59,834 nt of DNA from the NCBI GenBank assembly GCA_943354045.1, contig CALRBF010000001.1:200026-259859 (forward strand), written 5' to 3'. The translations under genes and the position numbers were made by a program. The DNA comes from Parcubacteria group bacterium (GTDB taxonomy: Bacteria; Patescibacteriota; Minisyncoccia; SW-4-49-11). Shown one piece after another: positions 10,037-18,264 of the stretch. Numbering within the stretch: the first letter of the stretch is position 1; every line of letters starts with the position of its first letter. Below the pieces are notes generated by a model that had not been told where the DNA came from, did no database searches, and was given only the letters and a program-made list of their open reading frames with translations.

Positions 10037-10702
10037 TTATTTTTTTAATTCAGCATCAATAAGGGACTTGAATTCATCAAGACTTTGAGGATTCTTGATA
10101 ATAACTCCATTCAAAATAAAGGTGGGTGTAGAATTAATACCAAGAGCAACTCCTGATTGATAATCTTTTTCTACCCTTTCTTTGGAATCATCATCGGATT
10201 TTAAGTCTTCATCAAATTTTCCTACATCGACTCCTAACGACTTAGCATAAGCTCCAAATAATCCTTTAGGGTCTTTCTCATTTTCCCATTCAGATTGTTT
10301 TTCGAATAATAAAGATTTCATTTCCCAGAATTTCCCCTCTTCTCCCGCAGCTTCGGCAGCTTGAGCTGAAATATCAGCATTAGGATGAATACTTCGAAGA
10401 GGAAAATGTCTATATACTGTTCTCAATTGATCAGAAGAATAAGAATCTCGCAATTGCTTTATAATATCTTCATAAGTCTTACAGGCTGGGCATTGAAAAT
10501 CAGCATATTCTACCAAAGTAACTTTAGCATCTTTATTCCCAAGATATTTATCCTGATCTGTTATCTCTACATTGACATTACGCGATTTAGAACTATTAGA
10601 GCTCTGAGTATTCAATCCCCAGGCAATAGCTCCAATTACTACCAATACTGTCACAATAAGTATTCCTTTTCCAATAAAATTATTTTCTATAATATCACTC
10701 AT
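10037..10702 (-). CDS. DsbA-family thioredoxin-fold protein, membrane anchored
   Basis: N-terminal TM, LVEYADFQCPACKTYE, GINSTPTFILNG. Confidence 0.9.
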   Translation of the reverse strand: MSDIIENNFIGKGILIVTVLVVIGAIAWGLNTQSSNSSKSRNVNVEITDQDKYLGNKDAKVTLVEYADFQCPACKTYEDIIKQLRDSYSSDQLRTVYRHFPLRSIHPNADISAQAAEAAGEEGKFWEMKSLLFEKQSEWENEKDPKGLFGAYAKSLGVDVGKFDEDLKSDDDSKERVEKDYQSGVALGINSTPTFILNGVIIKNPQSLDEFKSLIDAELKK

Positions 10703-10759
10703 ATCTCTATCTTAATCTTTATAATTCTTTTATAGTATAGCATATGCCTAGTATACTCA

Positions 10760-11998
10760 TCAATGCCCATGCCCGTGATGATGAGCGATATCATTTTTAT
10801 CTCGGGGTTTATGGATATAAGTATCAAAGACTTTAGCGGCAATAAGGCTGGTGATAGGAACTGCGAGGACAATTGCAATACTTCCTGCCATTGTACGTAC
10901 TAATTCTTGAGCAATAAATTCAGAATTGAGAGTGACCCAAATTGGTATATTGGAGCTATTAATATACAGAAGTAAGAATAATGGTAAACTTGACCCTACA
11001 TAAGCCAAAGCCAAGGTATTGACCAGTGAAGCGATATGATCACGCCCAACCGACATCCCCGCTTTATATAATTGTTTGAATCGAGTTTTAGGATTAGCCC
11101 TTTTTATCTCATCAATTGTTGCGGCCTGTGCTACTGTCACATCATCTAATACTCCGAGCATACCAATAATAACACCCGCTAATAATATTCCTCTCAAATC
11201 TAAATTCACATTACTAATTGAGGCAAGATAAAAGGTATCCTCACTGCCAACTCCGAACATATGAGCCATATATACAAATATCACAGATATCCCATATGCA
11301 AGTCCTAGCGTAATATTCATAGCCACAAAAGAAATAAAAGTTCTCATTCTAAATCCATGCGAAATAAATAATGTCAAAGTAATAATAGCGGTACTTGCGA
11401 TAAAAGTAACCAAAACAGGATTTTGCCCTCCCAATAAGGCAGGGACAAGATATCCAACAAGAATTCCTATACTTGCCGTAAGCCCGATAATTGATCCAAT
11501 ACCCTGGCGTCTGGCAAATATAATAGTTAATATCAAAAATACTCCAATCATTCCAAATAATCCTGGCAATCTATATCTATCTTGCACATAATATTGATCT
11601 TTATCTGCAACTTTTGTCTTTACAATTATCAAGATATCTCCTTTTTTATAAATTTGACTTTCTTGTAAATCAGCTCCTCCCCCATTATCCACCACCACTA
11701 TTTCTCCTTTTTTATCCTTATCTAAAATTTTCATTGTAAGATTTTGGGAAATCACTTTTCTTCCAAGAATTTCTGTCTCTTTACTATCAACTCCTTGCAC
11801 TTCTGCTCGATAAAAACTATCAGGCTGATTATAAGATAAAGCCTCTGGGGAAGACAAGTCTTCAGAAGTAGTATTACTCGACTCTGTAATATTAGGTTCA
11901 GTAATTATATCCTCTTGAGCAAAGCTAGAGAAAGGAATAGCAAAGAATAATAATATCCCGATAATGAAACAAGCTGATTTTATTAATCTGATTAACAT
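10760..11998 (-). CDS. YibE/F-like multi-TM membrane protein
   Basis: Multiple TM segments, GMLGVLDDVTVAQAATIDEI; ORF-track start at 12100 lies inside serS, internal Met at 11998 (MLIRLIKSACFIIGILLFFAIPFSSFAQ signal-like) is a better start. Confidence 0.85.
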   Translation of the reverse strand: MLIRLIKSACFIIGILLFFAIPFSSFAQEDIITEPNITESSNTTSEDLSSPEALSYNQPDSFYRAEVQGVDSKETEILGRKVISQNLTMKILDKDKKGEIVVVDNGGGADLQESQIYKKGDILIIVKTKVADKDQYYVQDRYRLPGLFGMIGVFLILTIIFARRQGIGSIIGLTASIGILVGYLVPALLGGQNPVLVTFIASTAIITLTLFISHGFRMRTFISFVAMNITLGLAYGISVIFVYMAHMFGVGSEDTFYLASISNVNLDLRGILLAGVIIGMLGVLDDVTVAQAATIDEIKRANPKTRFKQLYKAGMSVGRDHIASLVNTLALAYVGSSLPLFLLLYINSSNIPIWVTLNSEFIAQELVRTMAGSIAIVLAVPITSLIAAKVFDTYIHKPRDKNDIAHHHGHGH

Positions 11999-11999
11999 A

Positions 12000-13322
12000 T
12001 TATTTTGTATTGCTAATAATTTCTTTATGCATATATGCTTGTAGAATTTTTGGGACACCAATACTTCCATCAGCTTGCTGATAATTCTCCATAATAGCAA
12101 TTAATATGCGTCCAATAGCAAAGACAGTCGCATCATTCATATGTACAAAATGTTTTTGTCCCTCGCTATCTTTGTATCGTGTTTGTAATCTTCGGGCTTG
12201 AAAATCTCCCATATAATCTGAGGTATGAGTTTCTCTATATTGATTTTGTCCAGGAAGCCAAGTCTCAATGTCATAAGCTCTAATATCGGGAGTTCCCATA
12301 TCTCCAGAACATTTGAGTACTACTTGATATGGCAATTCCAATTGTTGCATCAGATATTCTTGTATTGCTAGAATCAATTCTTGTTCAGCAAATCCACTGT
12401 CCTTATCACTAAAAACCTCAATTTCAATTTTATCAAATTGATGTAATCTCAATATCCCTTTCATATCCTTACCATAAGTCCCAGCCTCACGGCGAAATGC
12501 TGTAGAATACCCTACATAACGAAGAGGCAATTGCTTATAATCCAAAATTTCATCCATATGTAATGGCCCTAAAGTATGCTCGGCACTCCCCACCAACATT
12601 AATCCATCCTCTGTAGTCTGATACCTATCATCCATAGGATCTAATCTTCCCATACGCTTCATCACATCGGGTCGCATCATAACTGGAGGTAATACGGGAG
12701 TATAAACTGTATTAGATATAGATAAATTGGCTTGCTTTGCAATTGACTCAATCAAGGTATTATTTTGTAATACTGATAATACCCATTGTATTAAAGCAAA
12801 TTGTAATAATACTAAATCTCCTTTAATATAGGCAAATCGTGAGCCTGATACTTCAGCTGATTTCTCAGTATCAATAAGGTTGAGAGCCTTACCTAATTGC
12901 CAATGTTCCTGTGGAGTAAAATCAAAATTTGGTTTCTCCCCCACTTGCCTTAAAACCACATTCTTATCCTCATACAAACCAATAGGAGTATCCTCGGAAT
13001 AAATATTAGGCACTTGATACAAAAGATTCTGATATTTTGCATCTAATCCCTCATATTGAGTTTCTAAACTTGTAAGAGAATCTTTAATCTCTTTTCCTCT
13101 CTCTATCAATACCGTTTTCTCCTTCACCGACAAAGTTGCTATTTGCTTCATCTCATCCGTAATAGTATTTTTATCTGCCCGTAATTGCTCTATTTGTTGT
13201 AAAAGATTTTGACGCTCTTCATATACTGTTAATAGTCTATCAATATCTACAGTAACTTTTTTATTTTTGGCAACTTCAATAATAAAATCTCGATTTGCCT
13301 TAATATATAGTATATCCAACAT
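12000..13322 (-). CDS. serS: Seryl-tRNA synthetase
   Basis: Motif 2 TAFRREAGTYGKDMKGILRLHQFDKIE; N-terminal coiled coil. Confidence 0.96.
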   Translation of the reverse strand: MLDILYIKANRDFIIEVAKNKKVTVDIDRLLTVYEERQNLLQQIEQLRADKNTITDEMKQIATLSVKEKTVLIERGKEIKDSLTSLETQYEGLDAKYQNLLYQVPNIYSEDTPIGLYEDKNVVLRQVGEKPNFDFTPQEHWQLGKALNLIDTEKSAEVSGSRFAYIKGDLVLLQFALIQWVLSVLQNNTLIESIAKQANLSISNTVYTPVLPPVMMRPDVMKRMGRLDPMDDRYQTTEDGLMLVGSAEHTLGPLHMDEILDYKQLPLRYVGYSTAFRREAGTYGKDMKGILRLHQFDKIEIEVFSDKDSGFAEQELILAIQEYLMQQLELPYQVVLKCSGDMGTPDIRAYDIETWLPGQNQYRETHTSDYMGDFQARRLQTRYKDSEGQKHFVHMNDATVFAIGRILIAIMENYQQADGSIGVPKILQAYMHKEIISNTK

Positions 13323-13428
13323 ATATTATTTTAATGATTTATGTGTATAAGTATAGCATAAAGTCCCTATACACTCAATAATAGTTTTATGGTATACTAA
13401 ACTTAATCTCACAATAAAATATATACAT

Positions 13429-14763
13429 ATGAAATCTTATACAAAAAAAGGCTTTACTCTACTCGAAATACTACTCGTAATCGCTCTTCTTGCTATCCTC
13501 TTTGCCACTGTATTATATGCTCTTAATCCTAATAAAATTATAAAAGGGGTTAATGACAATAAACGCAAAGCTGATGCACTCACCCTATACCAAGCTTTAG
13601 AGCAATATGCTCTAAAGACGGGATCCCATGCCCCACAAATATCTGCCCTTACCGCCAATTCTACCACCCCTATCTGTAAAACTACTGGGGCAGGTTGTAT
13701 TGATATTACTTTTCTTGTCCCTACATATATTAACAGTATTCCCTCTTATGGAAGTGATTCTGTCTTAAGTGGCTTCTCTATTGCGACTGATAATATAGGA
13801 CGATTTACTATCAATGGAGTTAATTCAGTTGACAATACAACCTTTACTCGTGGATTAATAAAATATACCAATCTCATTTGTCCAACAGGATATATTAAAG
13901 TTCCAGGGAATAGCCTATATAATACAGAAGATTTTTGTGTAATGAAATATGAGGCAAAAGCTGTAACCATAGCAGCTCCTACGGTTGGGCTTACTACACC
14001 AAATACAGGGAGTAATACCATAGCCAATAATACCACTGCGACTACAAGTGCTAATGGTAGGGCTGTTTCTAGTGTAGCCAGTGGCTTTCCCATAGCTAAT
14101 ATAGACCAGCCTACTGCCGCCACATATTGTATTAATGCTGGGGGAAGTCTTATTAATAATAAAGAATGGATGACAATAGCTCGGAATATAGAAGCTCAGC
14201 CAAGTAATTGGACAGGTGGAGCTGTCGGAAGTGGAGGATTATGGAGAGGTCATAGTGACAATTTCCCACCCAATGCATTAGCAGCAGGAGCTGATAATAA
14301 TCCCTATAATGAGACAAGTGACATACCTCCCAGCATACAAAAGAGAACACATATTTTATCCAATGGATCAGTAATATGGGACTTGAGTGGAAATGCAATG
14401 GAATGGACAAATGATTTTATTACTGGGGCTAATCAGCCAACTATAACAGCCAGTCCAGGATTTGCTACGAGAGAACTCTCCGCACTCACTAGTGGTGGAA
14501 GTCTTGGTTATGATGCTTATAGACCTAGTAATAATATCTGGAATAGCACTCAAAATATGGGGCAAATATTTAGTAGCGGGACTCCAGGACTCAATACGAT
14601 CTATGGTTCCATTCGTGGTGGCAACTGGGATAGTAGTTTTTTTACTCCAGGAATCTTTACAGTCATGTTAAATGTTAATCCCTCTAACCCTATACTTACA
14701 CATCCCTATGGAGGTCTTGGCTTCCGTTGTGTCACCAGAGCTGGTCAAACTCCACCTTTATAG
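13429..14763 (+). CDS. Prepilin-type protein with C-terminal FGE-sulfatase/C-type-lectin-fold-like domain
   Basis: KKGFTLLEILLVIALLAI N-terminus; CPTGYIKVPGN...DFCVMKYEAKA...VIWDLSGNAMEWTND...RGGNWDS...GGLGFRCVTRA. Confidence 0.85.
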   Translation: MKSYTKKGFTLLEILLVIALLAILFATVLYALNPNKIIKGVNDNKRKADALTLYQALEQYALKTGSHAPQISALTANSTTPICKTTGAGCIDITFLVPTYINSIPSYGSDSVLSGFSIATDNIGRFTINGVNSVDNTTFTRGLIKYTNLICPTGYIKVPGNSLYNTEDFCVMKYEAKAVTIAAPTVGLTTPNTGSNTIANNTTATTSANGRAVSSVASGFPIANIDQPTAATYCINAGGSLINNKEWMTIARNIEAQPSNWTGGAVGSGGLWRGHSDNFPPNALAAGADNNPYNETSDIPPSIQKRTHILSNGSVIWDLSGNAMEWTNDFITGANQPTITASPGFATRELSALTSGGSLGYDAYRPSNNIWNSTQNMGQIFSSGTPGLNTIYGSIRGGNWDSSFFTPGIFTVMLNVNPSNPILTHPYGGLGFRCVTRAGQTPPL

Positions 14764-14909
14764 GTTTCACAGGATTTAATGGTACAGTTAGAAGTATTGT
14801 ACAACAAAGTGATGGGAAATTTGTAATAGGAGGACAGTTTACACAATATCAGGGAGTAGCAGCTATTAATATAGCTCGTCTCAATACTGATGGGAGTCGA
14901 GCTCAATAA
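14764..14909 (+). pseudogene. Orphan fragment of a delta-60 repeat protein
   Basis: Frame overlapping and following the prepilin stop encodes GFNGTVRSIVQQSDGKFVIGGQFTQYQGVAAINIARLNTDGSRAQ*, a single delta-60-like repeat, with no start of its own. Confidence 0.65.
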
Positions 14910-14998
14910 TACGCCCAACTCAGACACCCACAGGTTCCGACATTCGGAGCAATCTCCTCACTGCCTTCCTATCTAGGGGTATTGATCATTTCCATCAT

Positions 14999-15151
14999 GG
15001 GGAACTACCGTTCCCCGCACTCCTCCAAGTCCCACAGTAATAGTCAAAACTGACTATTACTTATAATATTGTGCTGGTGCAACAGACATCGCCGATGCTC
15101 TCTGAAACCAGCGGTTCCAGTACCTCCTTCACGGGGAACTCCCGTTCCCCG
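14999..15151. other. Cluster of strong stem-loops (possible ncRNA or MITE-like element)
   Basis: GGGGAAC-TACC-GTTCCCC (14999-15016), AGTAATAGTCA-AAAC-TGACTATTACT (15036-15061), CGGGGAAC-TCCC-GTTCCCCG (15132-15151). Confidence 0.5.
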
Positions 15152-15178
15152 ACCCCCTCCCTGTCCGTCCTCCAGAAA

Positions 15179-15212
15179 TAAAAAACTCCCAAAGAATTGG
15201 GAGTTTTTTATT
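15179..15212. terminator. Intrinsic terminator
   Basis: AAAAAACTCCCAAAGAATTGGGAGTTTTTT. Confidence 0.85.
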
Positions 15213-15215
15213 TTG

Positions 15216-15298
15216 TGCTGGTGAACGGACTTGAACCGTTACAGAGTTGCCTCCAAAGGATTTTGAGTCCTTCGTGTCTACCATTCCACCACACCAGC
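15216..15298 (-). tRNA. tRNA-Leu(CAA)
   Basis: Cloverleaf on minus: acceptor GCTGGTG/CACCAGC, AC arm AAGGA-CTCAAAA-TCCTT, long variable arm, T arm AACGG-TTCAAGT-CCGTT; CCA not encoded. Confidence 0.95.
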
Positions 15299-15404
15299 TT
15301 AAGATAACTTATCTATTATATCTATTTAATTAACCCCTTGTCAATAATAAAAAGATATGATATAATTATTTTGTAGTAATAATATCAAAATAAATAGAAT
15401 AGAT

Positions 15405-16097
15405 ATGTCAAATTCTGAGGATAAATCTCAGCAAATCGCTGAGTTAGAACAAATTGTAAAAGAAGCAGAGGCTCGACTTAATCAAGCCCGTGCTATGCTT
15501 ACTCAAGTTGCAGGAGCTAGTCAACCTTATGTAAGTGTAGCAGGACAAGCTGAAAAAGTTGTTCTTGGTGAATTTACTGGAGAATATATGGTGGATGAAA
15601 CCAAAAAACAATATCCTGTACCTGCTAATTATGCCAGTAAGTCAAAATTGATTGAGGGAGATCAATTGAAGTTGACTATTACTGCAGATGGAGCTTTTAT
15701 TTATAAGCAAATTGGACCTGCCCCACGACGTCGTGCTATTGGGAATATTATTTATCAAGATAATAGTTATTTTGCTAAAGTAGGAAATGAATTATATCGA
15801 TTATTAACAGCTTCTGTAACATATTTTAGATTATCTCCTGGTGATGAAGTGACCATTCTTACCCCCCTTACCAAAAAAAGTGAATGGGCTGCCATTGAAA
15901 ATGTAGTTTCAGCTCAAGCTCTTGGAATTGTAAATACTCATGCTCCATCTAATCTCAATGACACCCCTGAAGTATCTCCTAATATTGATATTGATGAGGA
16001 AATTGTAGATGATACTCCACTGCTTGAAGAAGCTTCAGAAGATACTAAATCTGAGGAAGAAAATACTGATGAGCCACTAAAAATACAGCCTTGGTAA
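15405..16097 (+). CDS. Hypothetical protein with N-terminal coiled coil
   Basis: Long ORF, QQIAELEQIVKEAEARLNQARAML coiled coil, acidic C-terminal tail. Confidence 0.75.
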   Translation: MSNSEDKSQQIAELEQIVKEAEARLNQARAMLTQVAGASQPYVSVAGQAEKVVLGEFTGEYMVDETKKQYPVPANYASKSKLIEGDQLKLTITADGAFIYKQIGPAPRRRAIGNIIYQDNSYFAKVGNELYRLLTASVTYFRLSPGDEVTILTPLTKKSEWAAIENVVSAQALGIVNTHAPSNLNDTPEVSPNIDIDEEIVDDTPLLEEASEDTKSEEENTDEPLKIQPW

Positions 16098-16537
16098 AAA
16101 ATCGTGAAATTTTAGTTTTTATTATTATTGGAGTTCTCAATACCTCGATTGATATCGGGGTATTTGCTTTATTAAAATATGGCTTTAATATTCCCAATGA
16201 TTCACATTTTATTATTTACATTAATCTTATTTCTGTTATTACTGCTATTATATTTAGCTATTTTGCAAATAAATATATCACCTTTCAACATAAGGCCCAG
16301 ACAAAGCCTCGAGAAGTGGGAAGTTTTCTGATTGTAAATGGATTAGGATTTATTGTAAATACCACCATATTAAGACTTACTATATCTCTATTACCAGCAA
16401 CTATTCTATTACCATTATTCTTATCTTTTGTCCCCTCTCAATTGATGGATCCTGCAATTATTGGTAAACTATTAGGGACAGGAGGGTCAATGATTGTTAC
16501 CTTTATTGGGTATAAATTCTTTGTCTTCCGTAAATAA
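16091..16537 (+). CDS. GtrA-like family membrane protein
   Basis: Four TM segments, IGVLNTSIDIGVFALLK, GTGGSMIVTFIGYKFFVFR. Confidence 0.85.
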   Translation: MVKNREILVFIIIGVLNTSIDIGVFALLKYGFNIPNDSHFIIYINLISVITAIIFSYFANKYITFQHKAQTKPREVGSFLIVNGLGFIVNTTILRLTISLLPATILLPLFLSFVPSQLMDPAIIGKLLGTGGSMIVTFIGYKFFVFRK

Positions 16538-16549
16538 TATCGTACATAT

Positions 16550-18160
16550 ATGCCAGCTTTATATAGAACATATAGACCACAAACTTTCATACAAGTTGTT
16601 GGACAAGAAATAGTTAAAAAGACTCTTCAGAATGCTATTATTCATAATCGTACAGTTCATTCCTATTTATTCAGTGGGCCTCGTGGCACAGGAAAAACCA
16701 CTATGGCAAGAATTTTTGCTAAAGCTCTCAATTGTCTCAATCGTGAGGATAATTCTGCAGAGCCCTGCAATATTTGTGAGAATTGTAAAGCCATTAATGA
16801 TAATGCTTTTATTGATCTCATTGAAATAGATGCTGCCTCTAATAGAGGTATTGATGAAATTCGCAATCTCAAAGAAGCCGTACGATTTTCTCCATCTCAA
16901 AAAAATGGATATAAGATTTATATTATTGACGAGTCTCATATGCTCACCAAGGATGCATCTAATGCATTACTAAAAACCCTAGAAGAGCCCCCAAAGAATA
17001 CCATATTTATACTCGCTACAACCGATACCCACAAAATGCTTCCGACCATTTTATCTCGTGTACAAAAATTTGATTTCAAGCCTCTATCTTCAACTGAGCT
17101 TAGAGAAAAAATACTCTATATTACAAAAGCGGAGAAAGTCACTATTGATGAATCTGTTGTAAATCAAATTATTCTACAAGCTATGGGCGGGGCTCGGGAT
17201 GCTGAGAGTATATTGGGCAAACTTATTTCCTCAGGGATTAAAGATATTGATACTGAATTTGCCTCAACAATTCTTGGTAAAAACTCTTATTTTGAAGCCT
17301 ATGCCTTATTAGAATTTCTCTCCAAGGGAGATTTGTATCCCGCAATTAGACATATTCATAATCTTTATGATGAGGGATTTGGAATTGATCAATTAATCTT
17401 GAATTTACTTACTATAACTCATTCCCTATTCCTGATACAAATCAGCCCTAATTTGCTTGATACAAGCCTATTATTAGAGTCTGAGCATGATAAGCTTACT
17501 GAGCTCTCTGATATCATACCTCAGTCAAAAATCATTGTATTTTTACAAGAATTAGAAAGAATAAAATCTCAAACTCATTCTGCCTATATACCTTATTTAC
17601 CCTTAGAATTAATTATTGTACAAATATGGGGTAAAGATACTCCCCCTTCTGATGCTAAGATTAATACTATTCCTAAACCTAAAGAAATAAAAAAATCTAT
17701 TCCAAAATTTGAAATTAAAGAGTCTAAAGCTAAATATGAAATAGAACCTCAAGTACAAAAACCTATTAAAGCTGAGACCAAAGCTCCAGCTCCCATTAAG
17801 AAACCCGTCTCTGCCGATATTGATAATGTGCAAAAACTCTATCCTGAAATTAATAAATCTATCAGTAAAGCCAATAAAAGTCTTAGTGTTATATTTGCTA
17901 AAACTCAACCTATTGAATTATCTAATGAAATGTTAACTATTGCAGTTGAGTCCAACTTTTATCGTGATAGATTAGAAAAACATAGCAATATTATATTAGA
18001 TAGTATTGCTGAATTTATAGAATCCATTGTTGGTATTAATTTTATCGCTCAAAAGATTACTGCTAAAGCTCATAAGTATGAACTCTCTCATCAAACTGAT
18101 AATGATGAGCCCAGAGATATGAATGATACTATCGCTGATATCTTCAAAGATAGTTTATAA
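16550..18160 (+). CDS. dnaX: DNA polymerase III subunit gamma/tau
   Basis: LYRTYRPQTFIQVVGQEIVKKTL, FSGPRGTGKTT, CNICENCKAI zinc module, IDAASNRGIDEIR. Confidence 0.95.
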   Translation: MPALYRTYRPQTFIQVVGQEIVKKTLQNAIIHNRTVHSYLFSGPRGTGKTTMARIFAKALNCLNREDNSAEPCNICENCKAINDNAFIDLIEIDAASNRGIDEIRNLKEAVRFSPSQKNGYKIYIIDESHMLTKDASNALLKTLEEPPKNTIFILATTDTHKMLPTILSRVQKFDFKPLSSTELREKILYITKAEKVTIDESVVNQIILQAMGGARDAESILGKLISSGIKDIDTEFASTILGKNSYFEAYALLEFLSKGDLYPAIRHIHNLYDEGFGIDQLILNLLTITHSLFLIQISPNLLDTSLLLESEHDKLTELSDIIPQSKIIVFLQELERIKSQTHSAYIPYLPLELIIVQIWGKDTPPSDAKINTIPKPKEIKKSIPKFEIKESKAKYEIEPQVQKPIKAETKAPAPIKKPVSADIDNVQKLYPEINKSISKANKSLSVIFAKTQPIELSNEMLTIAVESNFYRDRLEKHSNIILDSIAEFIESIVGINFIAQKITAKAHKYELSHQTDNDEPRDMNDTIADIFKDSL

Positions 18161-18259
18161 TATATTTATATATTTCCAATTAAAGCATTCCAAAGATATC
18201 TCCCTCCAAAATAATATCTCGAGTAATGTAAATCCTTTTTTTCTCTTTATTATTCCCAT
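18155..18259 (-). pseudogene. Truncated prepilin N-terminal fragment
   Basis: Minus strand ATG reads MGIIKRKKGFTLLEILFWREISLECFNWKYINIL*; KKGFTLLEIL prepilin motif, then the hydrophobic helix is lost; lies just downstream of prepilin 18265-19986. Confidence 0.75.
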
Positions 18260-18264
18260 ATGTT

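Noticed and set aside
12000-12100. Extended N-terminus of the YibE/F-like ORF
   Set aside because: The extension lies inside serS, and the internal Met at 11998 is followed by a clear signal-like segment.
13429-15180. Diversity-generating retroelement target (FGE/C-type-lectin-like C-terminus on a pilin)
   Set aside because: The C-terminus resembles DGR variable proteins (RGGNW...GFRCV), but no reverse transcriptase, template repeat or AAY-rich variable codons were found in the window.
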